Made by a program: the position numbers and the translations under genes. From Streptomyces colonosanans (GTDB lineage: Bacteria > Actinomycetota > Actinomycetes > Streptomycetales > Streptomycetaceae): DNA of 64,000 nt. Shown here in pieces: positions 17,946 through 28,100 of the stretch. The notes under the pieces are model-generated. The model was not told the DNA's origin, ran no database searches, and saw nothing but the letters and a program-made list of their open reading frames with translations. Each line of letters starts with the position of its first letter. Position 1 is the stretch's first letter. Location of the stretch: positions 62,001-126,000 of the forward strand of contig NZ_MLYP01000042.1 of assembly GCF_001866645.1 (NCBI RefSeq). The letters are read 5' to 3'.

Positions 17946-20900
17946 TCAGCCAAGCGCAGTTCGCGTCGCACCGCCATGTCGTGTGACCCGTGGGCGGCAG
18001 TCAACCTTGACAACCCCCCTGACGAACGCCTCATCCGTGGCTTTCCCGGACCACACGTAAGCCTCACCGGGTCTGAGCGCCGCCAACTTCTCGGGGTTCA
18101 GGCCCGCCAAAGCGGCATTGACCTTTTGCAGGTGTTTCAGCCAGGCCGGCGATGTGAACCTGTGCAGCACTATGTGAGTGGAGAGTTCGATGAGCTCTGA
18201 CGGCACGGACGGCGGATCCTGACTGGCGACGAGCACGGACATACCCTTGTGTCGCATTTGCCGCACGTTGGATACCAAGCCATTCACCAGGTCGCCGCTG
18301 TCGGCGTACTTGTGCGCCTCATCGAAGACAACCAGCTTGTTGAACGGACGTCCCTGGTCGGTCGCCTCCGAGAACAGCTGCATCAGGACGACGAACAGGC
18401 TCAGCGCATCGCTCTTCTCGATGTCGTCAGAGCGCAAGTCCACAACGATCAGGCGTCCAGGACGCGCCAGCTCCGTGATGCGCACCGAGTCGTCGATGTA
18501 GTCGCCCGCGATGTCGAGGCGTTCCCTGGCCTTCCTCTTCAGGTGGTCTTCGAGACTCGACTCCTCTACTCCGCGTCGCACCGCCTCCCATGTCAGGTCG
18601 GCGCGATTCGCCTTGATGATCCTGCTGATCTGCCGGATGTAGCCGGACTGGTTTCCGATGGCTCCCATGAGAAATTTCCAGTGGGCGATCTTCAGTTCCG
18701 CGGCAGCGAATGCCAACGGGTGCACCTGGACGCCTGGATATCGCGCCTGACGCTCCTCCACATACTCCTCGGGAACGAGCAGGACCACGTCCTCAAGGCC
18801 GGTGGGCTGTGCCCCGTACCGCCGTCGCAAGGCCTCTCGCTGCCCCTCGTCGTCGTTGGCCTGGAGCATGCTCAAGAACTCTGGCTCGTACTCCGAGGTT
18901 TCGCTGTAGTGGAAGACAATGCTCGCCAGAGGGCTTGCCAGCCGGTTGACCCCGGGTACCTGGACGCTCGCCATCTCCAGTACAGATCCCAGCGTGTAGC
19001 TCTTGCCGCCACCCTGCACACCGAACAGGCTGATCGCGTGGGTCTCATTGAGGTCCAGTGCGACCGTGCGACCCGCACTCATACCGAGCAGGCCGAATTG
19101 CGCCGATGCCCTGGAGGTGCCTAGGACGACGTCCGGATCCCCGGTTTCCAGGGCGTCGGACACCTCACCTTCCGAACCGGGTTCGACGGCTCCGCCCCCT
19201 TGCACTTCTCGCATGTCGCCCTGGGGTGACGAGACAGGCCCTCCACGCTGGTCGATCGCGCCAGCAGAATCGCTTGACGCGATCGCATCCCGCTCACCGA
19301 GCGGCGACGCGGCGTCGGGCGCGCGCCCAAATTCGTCAGGGCCAAGGGGCGTCGGGATATCGGGCTCGTCTTCGTCCGGGTCCTCGGAAAGGGGAGCAGG
19401 CTCCTCAGGGATGTCCCGGGTACGCGTGCGAGGCCTCAGCCGCATGGTCACCCCGGCGACGGAATCGCTCTCCTTCGTGCCAAAAGCCTCCCACCCCGGC
19501 AGCACAGGCTCGTCCTGCGCAGCATCCTCTGGAGCCGGAAGGTACTCCGTCGCTATGGCATCGAGCAGTTGCACCGCCTGGTCCCGGCCGATGCGATGGA
19601 ACGCGACGCCTTCTTCCTCGTCGGTGTCGAATCCGTCCTGGGACAGGTCGAACACGAGGCCACTACGAGTGAATTCAAGGCGATAACCGTGGTCGAGGCG
19701 CTTCAGGAACCAGCGTGCCTCGTCCATCGCGCGCTCATCGAAGAGACCGTACCGGCCCGCACGGGACAGGTACTGATCGAGCAGAGTTCGCAACGCCACG
19801 TTCTGGAGCGGGCGGTCGGCACGCCCCTCTGAAGGATCGAACCGCTGCGCAAGAATCCGCTCGGTGTTCTCGGTCTGGCGGATGACCTGCCGGCGTTTAC
19901 TCTGGTACGCGCCGATGCCACCACTGGTGTGGCACTTCACCTCCAGCAGACGGCAGACGATCGTCCGTCTCTCGGCATCAAGGTCGAACAGGGCGAGGTC
20001 GGTGCGGTGCAGCCGAACTTCTGTGTCTCCGCCCGTGGCCCGGCTGCGTTCCTCGTCGTAAAGCTCGGGATGCGTATCGAGGGGCACGAGAATCTGGTTG
20101 CGCAGCGCCTTGCGTGCCCCAAGGTAGAGGCGTGCGAGCGCGAGGCCCAGGACTTCCGTGCGCTGGCTCTCGCCAAGTGCCGCGAGCTTGAACACAAGGC
20201 TTCCGGACATTTCGCGCAGTTGATCGAAGAAGGTCCGGATGTGCCGTTCGGGAATGCCGAGCGCGCGATCCGCCAGGACGGGTGCGATGAGGGCACGCAT
20301 CTCGTCCAGCGATCGTGAGGAGACAACCAGTTGGTGTCCCAATCCACCGCGAGACATGGTTGTGTGGTCGATGATGTATTCCGAACGCCCGCGCCGCCCG
20401 TGATCGAAGTATTCGGCACCAAGGGTGCGGTCCACGGTGACGACCCAGTCGCTCATCCGGTGGACCTCGTGTAGGAGGGCTCGATCGTCCGGCGTCAGGC
20501 GGACCGTGATCTGCGGGAGCATTCCCGGCCGGTGTTCGCCCGCGCTGGCCGCGACCAGGGCGGCCGACAGCGTTCTGGGCAAAGCCGCAAGAAGGTCGCC
20601 CGTCGTCTCGGCCCCTGTCACCGGGTCGGTGACGCCGTGGCGGGGCTGCCGGGTCCACTCGACGTTCTCGTCGTCCTCCTGGTACGCGCTGCTCATCTCC
20701 TGGACGAGGCCGTGCACCGCGACGCGCCCGGTGCCGTCGCTGCCGGCCGCGATGTCGTGGCTCTCTCCACCGAAGGGATTGAAGAGGAAGGTGAGGTGGG
20801 CGGGGAAGTCGTCCGCCGACCTCAGGAGTTCGGCGGCATCCCGGATCACCACCGACAGTTTGGGGCGCAACGGGTCTCCGGGAGTCGCGAACGCCTCGGC

Positions 20901-23483
20901 GGCGGCGGAGCGCGGGCCGCTTGACGGGCCCATCAGGTCGGTCAGTGCCGAACCTGTCCATGGATCGTCCGGCACGGCGGTGAACAACCGCACCGTGTAA
21001 TGGAGATGCGACAGATGACGTCGCTCTTGAAGAGAGACCAGCATGTCGGCAAGGAGTTCACCGTGTCCCGCGCCGAGCGCGTTGATCACCAGGGTTTCGG
21101 CATAGGGGTGGAGGCGGATGTACTTCTCGACCCGGTCGGCGAGTTCACCACCGCTGACACCGCCCGCCGCGGCTGCCGCGTCGATACCCAGCGCATCCGC
21201 CACCCTGGCCAGCACTTCGCGTGGGTCGTCGACTTCGCTGGGCAGACAGATCTGCCAGTAGTCGGTCAACCGGCTGCTGGCAAAGGCGAGTTCGCCGGAA
21301 TCCAGAGGGACGGCGAGCGGATACCCGAGGGGGGCGAGCCGCTGTTCCAGGCTGTCCAGCCGCGCCCTGACCACGCCTGCCGAAGCGCCCTGGAGGCTGT
21401 CGAGCCAGTGGTCGGCCAGGGCTGCCTGTCCGCTCCACCACAGCATGCGCAGCGGATGGGTGGGGGCAACGAGGATCACGGTGCGTCGGCTGCCGTCGAT
21501 ATCGTGAAGGCGAACGACGAGTGTGTCCGTGCGCAGCAGACTGCGCAGTGCGGCCCGCCGCTGATCGGTGTCAGAGGCGTTCGGTCGATCCAGGGACCGT
21601 AGGCAGAAGGTGACGGCACCAAGATATGCCTCCGCATAGGCCTCCACCGCTTCCCTGAGTGCACGCGGGTCCATGCCTTCCACAATCAGGGCATCTCCCA
21701 CGCCGCCGGGTGATGCCGGTAGAGAGAAGTGATTGAAGAGCGCTGCGCGTGCATGGACGTAGTCCTGCACGGGCCCGTCAGGCGGGATGTCGGAAGTCCC
21801 CTCGGTGGACTCGGGAATGACGGCGCCCCCTGCCGGATCCACCTCGATCTCAGGGCCGTCCAGCGCGTGCGGTTCGCGCAGCATGCGCTGCTGCGCCTCG
21901 GCGAGAATCCTCGGCACATCGATGGTGACCAGTCCGGCGGGCCCGAACGACGCACGAAGCGAACGAGTCTTGAGACTCGTACTGCGCGGCCCCCAGCCGA
22001 TGTCGCGGCACTGCACACGGTGGGGTGTTCGTCCCTCGGCGAGCGCTGTGAAGCGCAGCCGGTTGACGGCCTGGGCGAGGCCGGGCGCATGGTGGCCACG
22101 CTGGGCGGGCGGTTCGTCGAACTCGCCTTCAGGGATGACGTAGAAGCGGTTGCTCTCGTGCGGCTTACGGCCCTCAGTCTGCCCACCGAAGGCGAACCGC
22201 AGCGGATCGCCGTTGCCGTCGAGCGGAGTGACCCGCACGAAGTGCCAGCCCTCCTCCCAGTCGGGGTTCCGGCGTCCCTTCTTGAGCTTGATGGTGGCCC
22301 TGAGGGCGGATTTAGTTTTGGCGGTGACCGGCTTGGTGATGGTCAGCCCTGTAGGGCTGGCAAGTGGCGTGCTGTCGCCTTCGTCCTCGGTGTCGTCCCC
22401 GGTCTCGGCGCAGATCTCGACCTTGAAGCCTTTGATTCCCGTGATGCTGCGCGGGTCGGGATCCACGGTGAAGGTGACGGGCAGGGAGGACAGCCCGCCC
22501 GGCAGCAGGTAGGGCTGGCCGAAGAGGCGCTCCAGGGCGGGGTGGTTGCGCTGGTCCTCCGCGTTCTCACCGGCTTTGGGCAGCGCGGTCAGATCGTCGA
22601 CCTCGATGCGTACGGTCTGGCCGGAGGGGTCGTTCTCCTGTGGCCAGTGCTGGAAGGCGAGAGGCCAATTCTCCGGGTCGGCGGCGATGGCCCGACACCA
22701 GTGACGGGGATCGGTCAGCCCGGTCGCCGCGGCGAAGTCGACCAGGCGGCGCAGGAAGCGCTGGTGTTCAGCCGAGTTGCGGGGCAGGCCGAGGGCGAGA
22801 ATGCGCTGCCTGTCGGTGGCGGCGCCTTCGGTGAGCTTCTCGACGGTGCGACGGTTGCGCTGAATCTTGGGAACGACGAGGGTGGGATCCGCGAAGAGGC
22901 GGAAGTCCGGGATGAGGCCCAGCAGATGGATGGCCGCTCCGGCAGCCTCCGGATGATACTCGTTCTCCCTCAGGGTGAGCAGATACCGAGCAGCTGTCCG
23001 GTCACCAGTGTCGGACATCTCCGCGAGCAGTTGCTCGACTCCCCCACGCAGTTGCTCGGGGACGTCCTTGAGCACGTTCCGCTTCAACCGGGTGTGAATC
23101 TCTTGAAGAGAGATCTCCTCGAAGGTAGCGACGGAGAAGGAGTCCTCCGCGCTGGCCTTGGTTCCGGGCGGTACGAAGACCAGCAGTGGCGGCCTCAGCC
23201 GTCCCTGCTCATCGGGGTTCCGCAGTTCGACCAGCTTGGTACTGGTGATGTATCTGCCGTCCCCCTTAGTGGGGCTGGTCGCGAGGACATGCACCTGAGC
23301 ATCGGGGACGGCTGTGCACAGACCGCCCGCGAGGCGGGCGGCAAGCTGGGAGTCGAGTCCTCCCACACGCATGCAATGGCCCGGTTCTCGGGCACGCAAC
23401 AGCTCGGCGAGGCGCGGCAGGATGACGTGTTCGAGGGCTTGCCGCCAGTCGGTCTCTGAGATCTCCACCAATCCGCGTGCCAT
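17946..23483 (-). CDS. large HerA/FtsK-like ATPase with nuclease-like motif (MAD8-type)
   Basis: An 1845-aa protein. The C-terminal third is a HerA/FtsK-type ATPase: P-loop GVQGGGKSYTLG (about 1490), Walker B LVVFDEAHKYAD (about 1719) and a following VASQDP sensor. Near residues 1160-1183 is a TDLALFDL...LLEVKCHTS pattern resembling a PD-(D/E)XK nuclease core. The first 1000 residues carry no motif I can name. It is last in the operon, 8 nt after the 564-aa gene. By type and position it fits the ATP-binding protein MAD8 of the methylation-associated defence system (family name from memory). Inferred role: DNA translocation and cleavage of unmodified invading DNA. Less extreme GC and codon bias than neighbouring core genes suggests acquisition by transfer. 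Confidence 0.8.
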   Translation of the reverse strand: MARGLVEISETDWRQALEHVILPRLAELLRAREPGHCMRVGGLDSQLAARLAGGLCTAVPDAQVHVLATSPTKGDGRYITSTKLVELRNPDEQGRLRPPLLVFVPPGTKASAEDSFSVATFEEISLQEIHTRLKRNVLKDVPEQLRGGVEQLLAEMSDTGDRTAARYLLTLRENEYHPEAAGAAIHLLGLIPDFRLFADPTLVVPKIQRNRRTVEKLTEGAATDRQRILALGLPRNSAEHQRFLRRLVDFAAATGLTDPRHWCRAIAADPENWPLAFQHWPQENDPSGQTVRIEVDDLTALPKAGENAEDQRNHPALERLFGQPYLLPGGLSSLPVTFTVDPDPRSITGIKGFKVEICAETGDDTEDEGDSTPLASPTGLTITKPVTAKTKSALRATIKLKKGRRNPDWEEGWHFVRVTPLDGNGDPLRFAFGGQTEGRKPHESNRFYVIPEGEFDEPPAQRGHHAPGLAQAVNRLRFTALAEGRTPHRVQCRDIGWGPRSTSLKTRSLRASFGPAGLVTIDVPRILAEAQQRMLREPHALDGPEIEVDPAGGAVIPESTEGTSDIPPDGPVQDYVHARAALFNHFSLPASPGGVGDALIVEGMDPRALREAVEAYAEAYLGAVTFCLRSLDRPNASDTDQRRAALRSLLRTDTLVVRLHDIDGSRRTVILVAPTHPLRMLWWSGQAALADHWLDSLQGASAGVVRARLDSLEQRLAPLGYPLAVPLDSGELAFASSRLTDYWQICLPSEVDDPREVLARVADALGIDAAAAAGGVSGGELADRVEKYIRLHPYAETLVINALGAGHGELLADMLVSLQERRHLSHLHYTVRLFTAVPDDPWTGSALTDLMGPSSGPRSAAAEAFATPGDPLRPKLSVVIRDAAELLRSADDFPAHLTFLFNPFGGESHDIAAGSDGTGRVAVHGLVQEMSSAYQEDDENVEWTRQPRHGVTDPVTGAETTGDLLAALPRTLSAALVAASAGEHRPGMLPQITVRLTPDDRALLHEVHRMSDWVVTVDRTLGAEYFDHGRRGRSEYIIDHTTMSRGGLGHQLVVSSRSLDEMRALIAPVLADRALGIPERHIRTFFDQLREMSGSLVFKLAALGESQRTEVLGLALARLYLGARKALRNQILVPLDTHPELYDEERSRATGGDTEVRLHRTDLALFDLDAERRTIVCRLLEVKCHTSGGIGAYQSKRRQVIRQTENTERILAQRFDPSEGRADRPLQNVALRTLLDQYLSRAGRYGLFDERAMDEARWFLKRLDHGYRLEFTRSGLVFDLSQDGFDTDEEEGVAFHRIGRDQAVQLLDAIATEYLPAPEDAAQDEPVLPGWEAFGTKESDSVAGVTMRLRPRTRTRDIPEEPAPLSEDPDEDEPDIPTPLGPDEFGRAPDAASPLGERDAIASSDSAGAIDQRGGPVSSPQGDMREVQGGGAVEPGSEGEVSDALETGDPDVVLGTSRASAQFGLLGMSAGRTVALDLNETHAISLFGVQGGGKSYTLGSVLEMASVQVPGVNRLASPLASIVFHYSETSEYEPEFLSMLQANDDEGQREALRRRYGAQPTGLEDVVLLVPEEYVEERQARYPGVQVHPLAFAAAELKIAHWKFLMGAIGNQSGYIRQISRIIKANRADLTWEAVRRGVEESSLEDHLKRKARERLDIAGDYIDDSVRITELARPGRLIVVDLRSDDIEKSDALSLFVVLMQLFSEATDQGRPFNKLVVFDEAHKYADSGDLVNGLVSNVRQMRHKGMSVLVASQDPPSVPSELIELSTHIVLHRFTSPAWLKHLQKVNAALAGLNPEKLAALRPGEAYVWSGKATDEAFVRGVVKVDCRPRVTRHGGATRTALG

Positions 23484-23491
23484 GTCCGCGT

Positions 23492-25186
23492 CTACCTTCC
23501 GCCCGCCGTGACCAGGCCGTCTTCGGTGATCGTGAACCTCGGGGTGATCACCTGGGTGAGATAGGCGTCCGAGAGGTCTTCGTAGAAGCCGATCTCACGC
23601 ATCCGCGTGGTGAACGCCTCGGTGTTGGCCCGTAGGACCGTTTCCTCCTCCAGCCCCACCGGATCGAAACCGTCCGAAGTCGGCAGGCGGTCCACGTAGA
23701 GGCCGTACCGATCGCGCAGCAGCGCCAGGAACTCGTCGAGCCGCAGGGAGACCGTGTGGTGGGTGTACGGGGAGAAAGTGCCGCGGGGGTTCACCCGCAG
23801 CAGCGCCACCTGCACCAGCACCTCAAGCAGGGCGCTGTCCAGGACGAAGCGGCGGCGGCCCCGGTGGGGCTGGGCGATGGCCGCGCCGGGTCGGTTCTTG
23901 AGCAGCAGGGCATCGATGGTGTCGACGATGTACTTGTGGTGGTATCGCCCTCGGTAGGCCATAAGGAGTTCCAGGTACTTCTCGAAGGGGTCGAGTCCCA
24001 TGGCCTCGTCTAGCAGAGGGCGTACTTCCTCGGGCTGTTCGCTCACCGGGGTGTCGTCGGTGATCGAGGTCAGCCTGGAGCTGAAGAACTCCTCACGCGA
24101 CTTGCCGTATGCGTCCGTGCCGAAGCGCAGCAGTTCAGGCACGGTGAAGTGACCGCGGACAGGTCTGGTTTCCTTACCCTGGCCGACCAGATGCTCGGCG
24201 AATTCGTCGAGTTTGCGGATGGTGTATGCGGCGCGGACGAAGCCAGGGATGCGGCGGAGCCAGTGTTCCGCGCTGTGCTCTGCGAGGGCTGCGGCGGGGG
24301 TTCCGGGCGCTCCGGCGACATCGACGAAGAGCCCGACACGGAAGGGGCATCCGGCGAGCGGATCGGGTGCGGCGGCCGAGGCGGGGCAGCGGTCGTGACC
24401 GCAGGCCGGGTCCGTCGCCGACCGGGCGACCGCCTGGGGCAGCAGCTTCATCGTCTTGAGCTGGCCGAGGGCGAGATGAAAGGCGAAGAGGATCTTCAGG
24501 TACTCGACCATGGTGATGCGGGGCAGCAGGTCTTTCAGAGAGAGCAGCCGCACCACGTCGTCGGCCAGGAGGTCCGCCTGTCCGATGCACAGCGGGGGCG
24601 CGGAGTACCAGCCCTTGACACTGTGCGGGCTGTCCGCCTTGACCTGACTGTTGAGATGCAGCACCGCCTGGGTCTCGACGTCGATGGGAGCTGTCTGGGC
24701 CGGTACCGAGTTCGCGGCGTCGAGACCGGTGAAGAAGAATTTCCGGATCTGGTCCAGCGCGAGCTCTCCGTAGGGGCCACGGGCGTGCCGCAGCATCTCG
24801 TACAGCTGCGCATCAGCGCCGTACGGACGGGAGTGGTAGTAGTTGCGGAACTTGTACGTGAGACCGTGCAGGGGCCGCAGCCCGGCGACCGCCTGGGTGG
24901 GCCTGCCTCGGTTGACCATGTCGAGGAGCTGGGTCTCGACCCAGCGCCGGGCCATGTCCGGGTGATCGGCGAAGCCCTGGAACCGGTCCGTGTGGCGGGC
25001 GTCGGTGAACTCGCCGGCGAACTCCGCCACCGACAGGTCATTGCGCCGCACCATACGGCTGGTGAGGCCCTTGTGGTTGAGCCGCATCAGGAAGCCGGTG
25101 AGGACCCGGTCCATCTGCACGCGCTTGAACTCCAGGTAGGAGACGCCGAGATGCTTGAACTCGGTGTCGCGTCGGCGCAGTGCCAT
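23492..25186 (-). CDS. 564-aa defence-operon protein (MAD7-type), unknown function
   Basis: A soluble, mostly helical-looking protein with no catalytic signature that I can identify. A small Cys/His-containing stretch (CGHDRCPASAAAPDPLAGCP, about residues 268-287) could bind a metal. Its ATG overlaps the stop codon of the kinase gene (ATGA), and the ATPase gene follows 8 nt later, so the three proteins are made from one message and probably form one complex. The position between the kinase and the HerA-type ATPase is that of MAD7 in the methylation-associated defence system. That assignment is from context and memory. Confidence 0.72.
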   Translation of the reverse strand: MALRRRDTEFKHLGVSYLEFKRVQMDRVLTGFLMRLNHKGLTSRMVRRNDLSVAEFAGEFTDARHTDRFQGFADHPDMARRWVETQLLDMVNRGRPTQAVAGLRPLHGLTYKFRNYYHSRPYGADAQLYEMLRHARGPYGELALDQIRKFFFTGLDAANSVPAQTAPIDVETQAVLHLNSQVKADSPHSVKGWYSAPPLCIGQADLLADDVVRLLSLKDLLPRITMVEYLKILFAFHLALGQLKTMKLLPQAVARSATDPACGHDRCPASAAAPDPLAGCPFRVGLFVDVAGAPGTPAAALAEHSAEHWLRRIPGFVRAAYTIRKLDEFAEHLVGQGKETRPVRGHFTVPELLRFGTDAYGKSREEFFSSRLTSITDDTPVSEQPEEVRPLLDEAMGLDPFEKYLELLMAYRGRYHHKYIVDTIDALLLKNRPGAAIAQPHRGRRRFVLDSALLEVLVQVALLRVNPRGTFSPYTHHTVSLRLDEFLALLRDRYGLYVDRLPTSDGFDPVGLEEETVLRANTEAFTTRMREIGFYEDLSDAYLTQVITPRFTITEDGLVTAGGR

Positions 25187-28100
25187 CAGCGCGCACCCTC
25201 CGTGTCGTGTCCGCTGGTTTCGGGCGCCGCGGAGTCGGGCAGTGCGGGGGCCAGGCTCAGGGCGCCGTCGGGCAGTCGGCTGAGCCGGTAAGGCGGCGAG
25301 CCGGGCGCGTTGAGCAGCACCTCCTGGTAGGAGGTGGCGGCCAGTGCGTTCTTGAAGACGGCCAGGGCGAGGTTCTGTCCTTGGCGGTCCTCCACTCCGG
25401 GCTGGTGGCCCTGGTGCAGCCGGTCGAGCAGTTCGTACAGGTCGAGCCGGACAGCCAGTTGGGCACGGTGGGCGCGTCCGTCCTCGGGATGGTGGCGCAC
25501 CACGAGTTCGCGGGCGCTCGTCTCCACGTACCTCGAGGAGGGCGGCTCGGCGACGGCGATCGTGAAGCTGCCCGCCGGGAACAGCCGGTGACTGCGTACA
25601 GTGCCTCCGGGCACGGCACGCACTTGCAGGGCCAGGTCTCTTCCCTCCCTGCCGAGAGCGCGCGGCATACCCTCACCGCGGTTGACCGCCTCGATGAGGC
25701 GGGACAGCTCCTCGGGGCCAGGATTCCCCGCGGCCAGGAGGCGCAGGAAGCGGTCGGCGGCCTGGTAGGGCAGCAGGCCCATCCATCGGGTGTCGTCGAG
25801 GCTCTCGAAGTAGAAGCGCCGCCGTGCCGCGGCAAGGTAGGCACGGTGCGCGGAGATCTGGGCGCGGTCGGCGAGATGTGTGCGGGGCAGGGCGCGGAAG
25901 CGTTCGGTGAGGAGCCTCTCGTCGAGGTCTCCGCGCTGGTCGAAGGAGACAAGGGTGTGGCCAGCGGCGGGGCCCGTGTAGTCGAGGCGCCGGTCCAGCT
26001 GGGGATCCGGTACGGCTGCGACGTCGAGCTCGCGGAGCTGGCCGAGAAGGCGGTCCCGCTCATCGGTACCGCTCTCGCCGGTGTGGATACCCGCCCAGCT
26101 GGTGAAGTAGAGGCTGTCGAGAACGTCTTGCCGTGCCTCGTGATCGTCGCTTGCGTAGAGCGCCTGGATCTGGGCGCAGTCGCGGCCCGAGGTGAGGGTG
26201 TAGGCGAGAGCGGAGCGCAGGTCGCGCAGGGTGATGTGGAGCCGCCCGCGCAGATGCACCATGCGGTAGAGCGTGGCGAGCCGCTCGGTGACCTGTTTCC
26301 CCGCGGTGGGGTGGGCGAAGGTACGGGCGTTGTGGAGGGCGTAGCAGCGCGGGGCGAGCGCGCAGGACGCGCAAGCCTCCCAGTTTCGTTCGCCGGTCAG
26401 CGAGGCAACCATCCGGTGCATGATCGATCCGGTGCCGTCCGGATCGGCCAGGACATCGCGGGCGTTGAGGTTGACGACGGCGACTCCGTGCGCTCCGCGG
26501 CCGGTGGACAGCCCCTCCCGGACGATGGCGGCGAGCAGCGGATATCGGTCCTCGTGCCGGGCGGCGAAATCGACGAGGCGGCCTTCGTTGACAGCGATGA
26601 GCCGGGTCTGGTCATCGGGCCATGCCTGGGGAACCTGCCCCTGGTAGGGGGCGAGGAAGGTGTCGAGGACGGTGTCGTTCTCGGTGTCTCCCTCGTCCTG
26701 GCTGCCATCGTGGTTGGTGTGGAAGGTACGGCCGTCCAGGGTGAAGTCGTCGCCGTTGGCGCGAGGTTCGTCGAAGTCGGCGCCGCGGCGGCGTGCCTCG
26801 TCCGCGAGGTGTTGCAGGAAGGCTGTCTTGCCGTCGCCGGCGTTGCCGGTGATGACCACGAGACGGTGCAATCCCTTGAGGACGTCCGGGCGCAGTCGGG
26901 AATCGAGGGCAGTCTCGACGTAGAGCGGGTGGTCGGCGGGATCCAGGCCGCGGGTGCCTGCGTTGGTGCGGGCGCTCTGGCTGTAGAGGGTCTGGAGATG
27001 GCTGACGAAAGGGTTACGGCCCGCAGAGTCACCACCGGTCGCTGTGAGGCGCGATCGCGCCGCCGGGACGTGCGGCACGATCCGTACTTCGTGTACGGCG
27101 GCGAGCGCGGCGCGGAACTCCTCGGCGTCGCGGTAGCGCTGATGGCGGCGGGGGGCGATGGCACGCAGCAGAACCGCGGTGAAGTCGGGATCGAGGTCCG
27201 CGAGGCCGGGCAGCCGTCTCGGGTCGAGCGGCTGCGTGCCTCGCTGCGGGGTCCTTTGGCCCTCCCACGGATAGCCGCCGGTGAGCGCCTCGTACGCGGA
27301 GATCCCGAGGGCGAAGAGGTCGAGATCGGTGAGCTGTTCGCGGCTGGGCCGCTTCAGACCGGTGGCCTCGGGCGCGAGGTAGCGGGGTGAGCCGAGGGTC
27401 GGGGTGAGCGTGGAGTCCTCGGAGACGGCCGCGTTGAAGTCGAGGATACGGGCGCCGTCGGCCGTCCACAGCAGGTTGCTGGGCTTGATGTCGCAGTGGA
27501 ACACACCGTTGAGGTGCAGGTGGCCCAGTCCGGCGAGGCAGTCGTCGAGCAGCTTGCGCACGTCGGCGGGGCCCAGGGTGCGGTCCTGGTTGAGGACGCG
27601 TTGCAGATCCTGTCCCTCCGCGAACTCCATACGAAGGTATGGGAAGCGGCTCTTGGGCAGCCACTCGGCGTCAATGAGCCGCACGAGGTTGGTGTGCGGA
27701 GGCAGTTTGCGCAGGATCCGGTACTCGCCCTTGAGGCGCTCCTCGACGGACTCGTGGTCCTTGGTGATGATCTTCAGGACTTCGTCGGCGTCGTCCAGGG
27801 TGTTGAACACCCGGTAGACGACGCCGAACTGGCCCTGCCCCAGCCGAGCGCGCACCCGGAACTTCTCGGTGAGGCGGAAGCCCTCGGGCAGGTCGGCATA
27901 GCTGTACGGGTTGTTCCAGTCGAAGGGGTCGCCAGGCTCCTCGCGCACCGGGCGCCGTGCCTGCACCCGGGAGCGGCCCGCGTCGGCCATGGACAGCCTG
28001 CTGATCACGTCCCGGGCGAGTGGCCGGTCGGCCGGGTCGACGGACAGCAGCCCCCGGATGACCGCCTTGAGCTCGGGATCGAGCTGTTCGGTCTCGTCGA

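Noticed and set aside
25180-27390. 736-codon open frame on the plus strand across the kinase gene
   Set aside because: Low-complexity product antisense to a gene with clear kinase and ATPase motifs.
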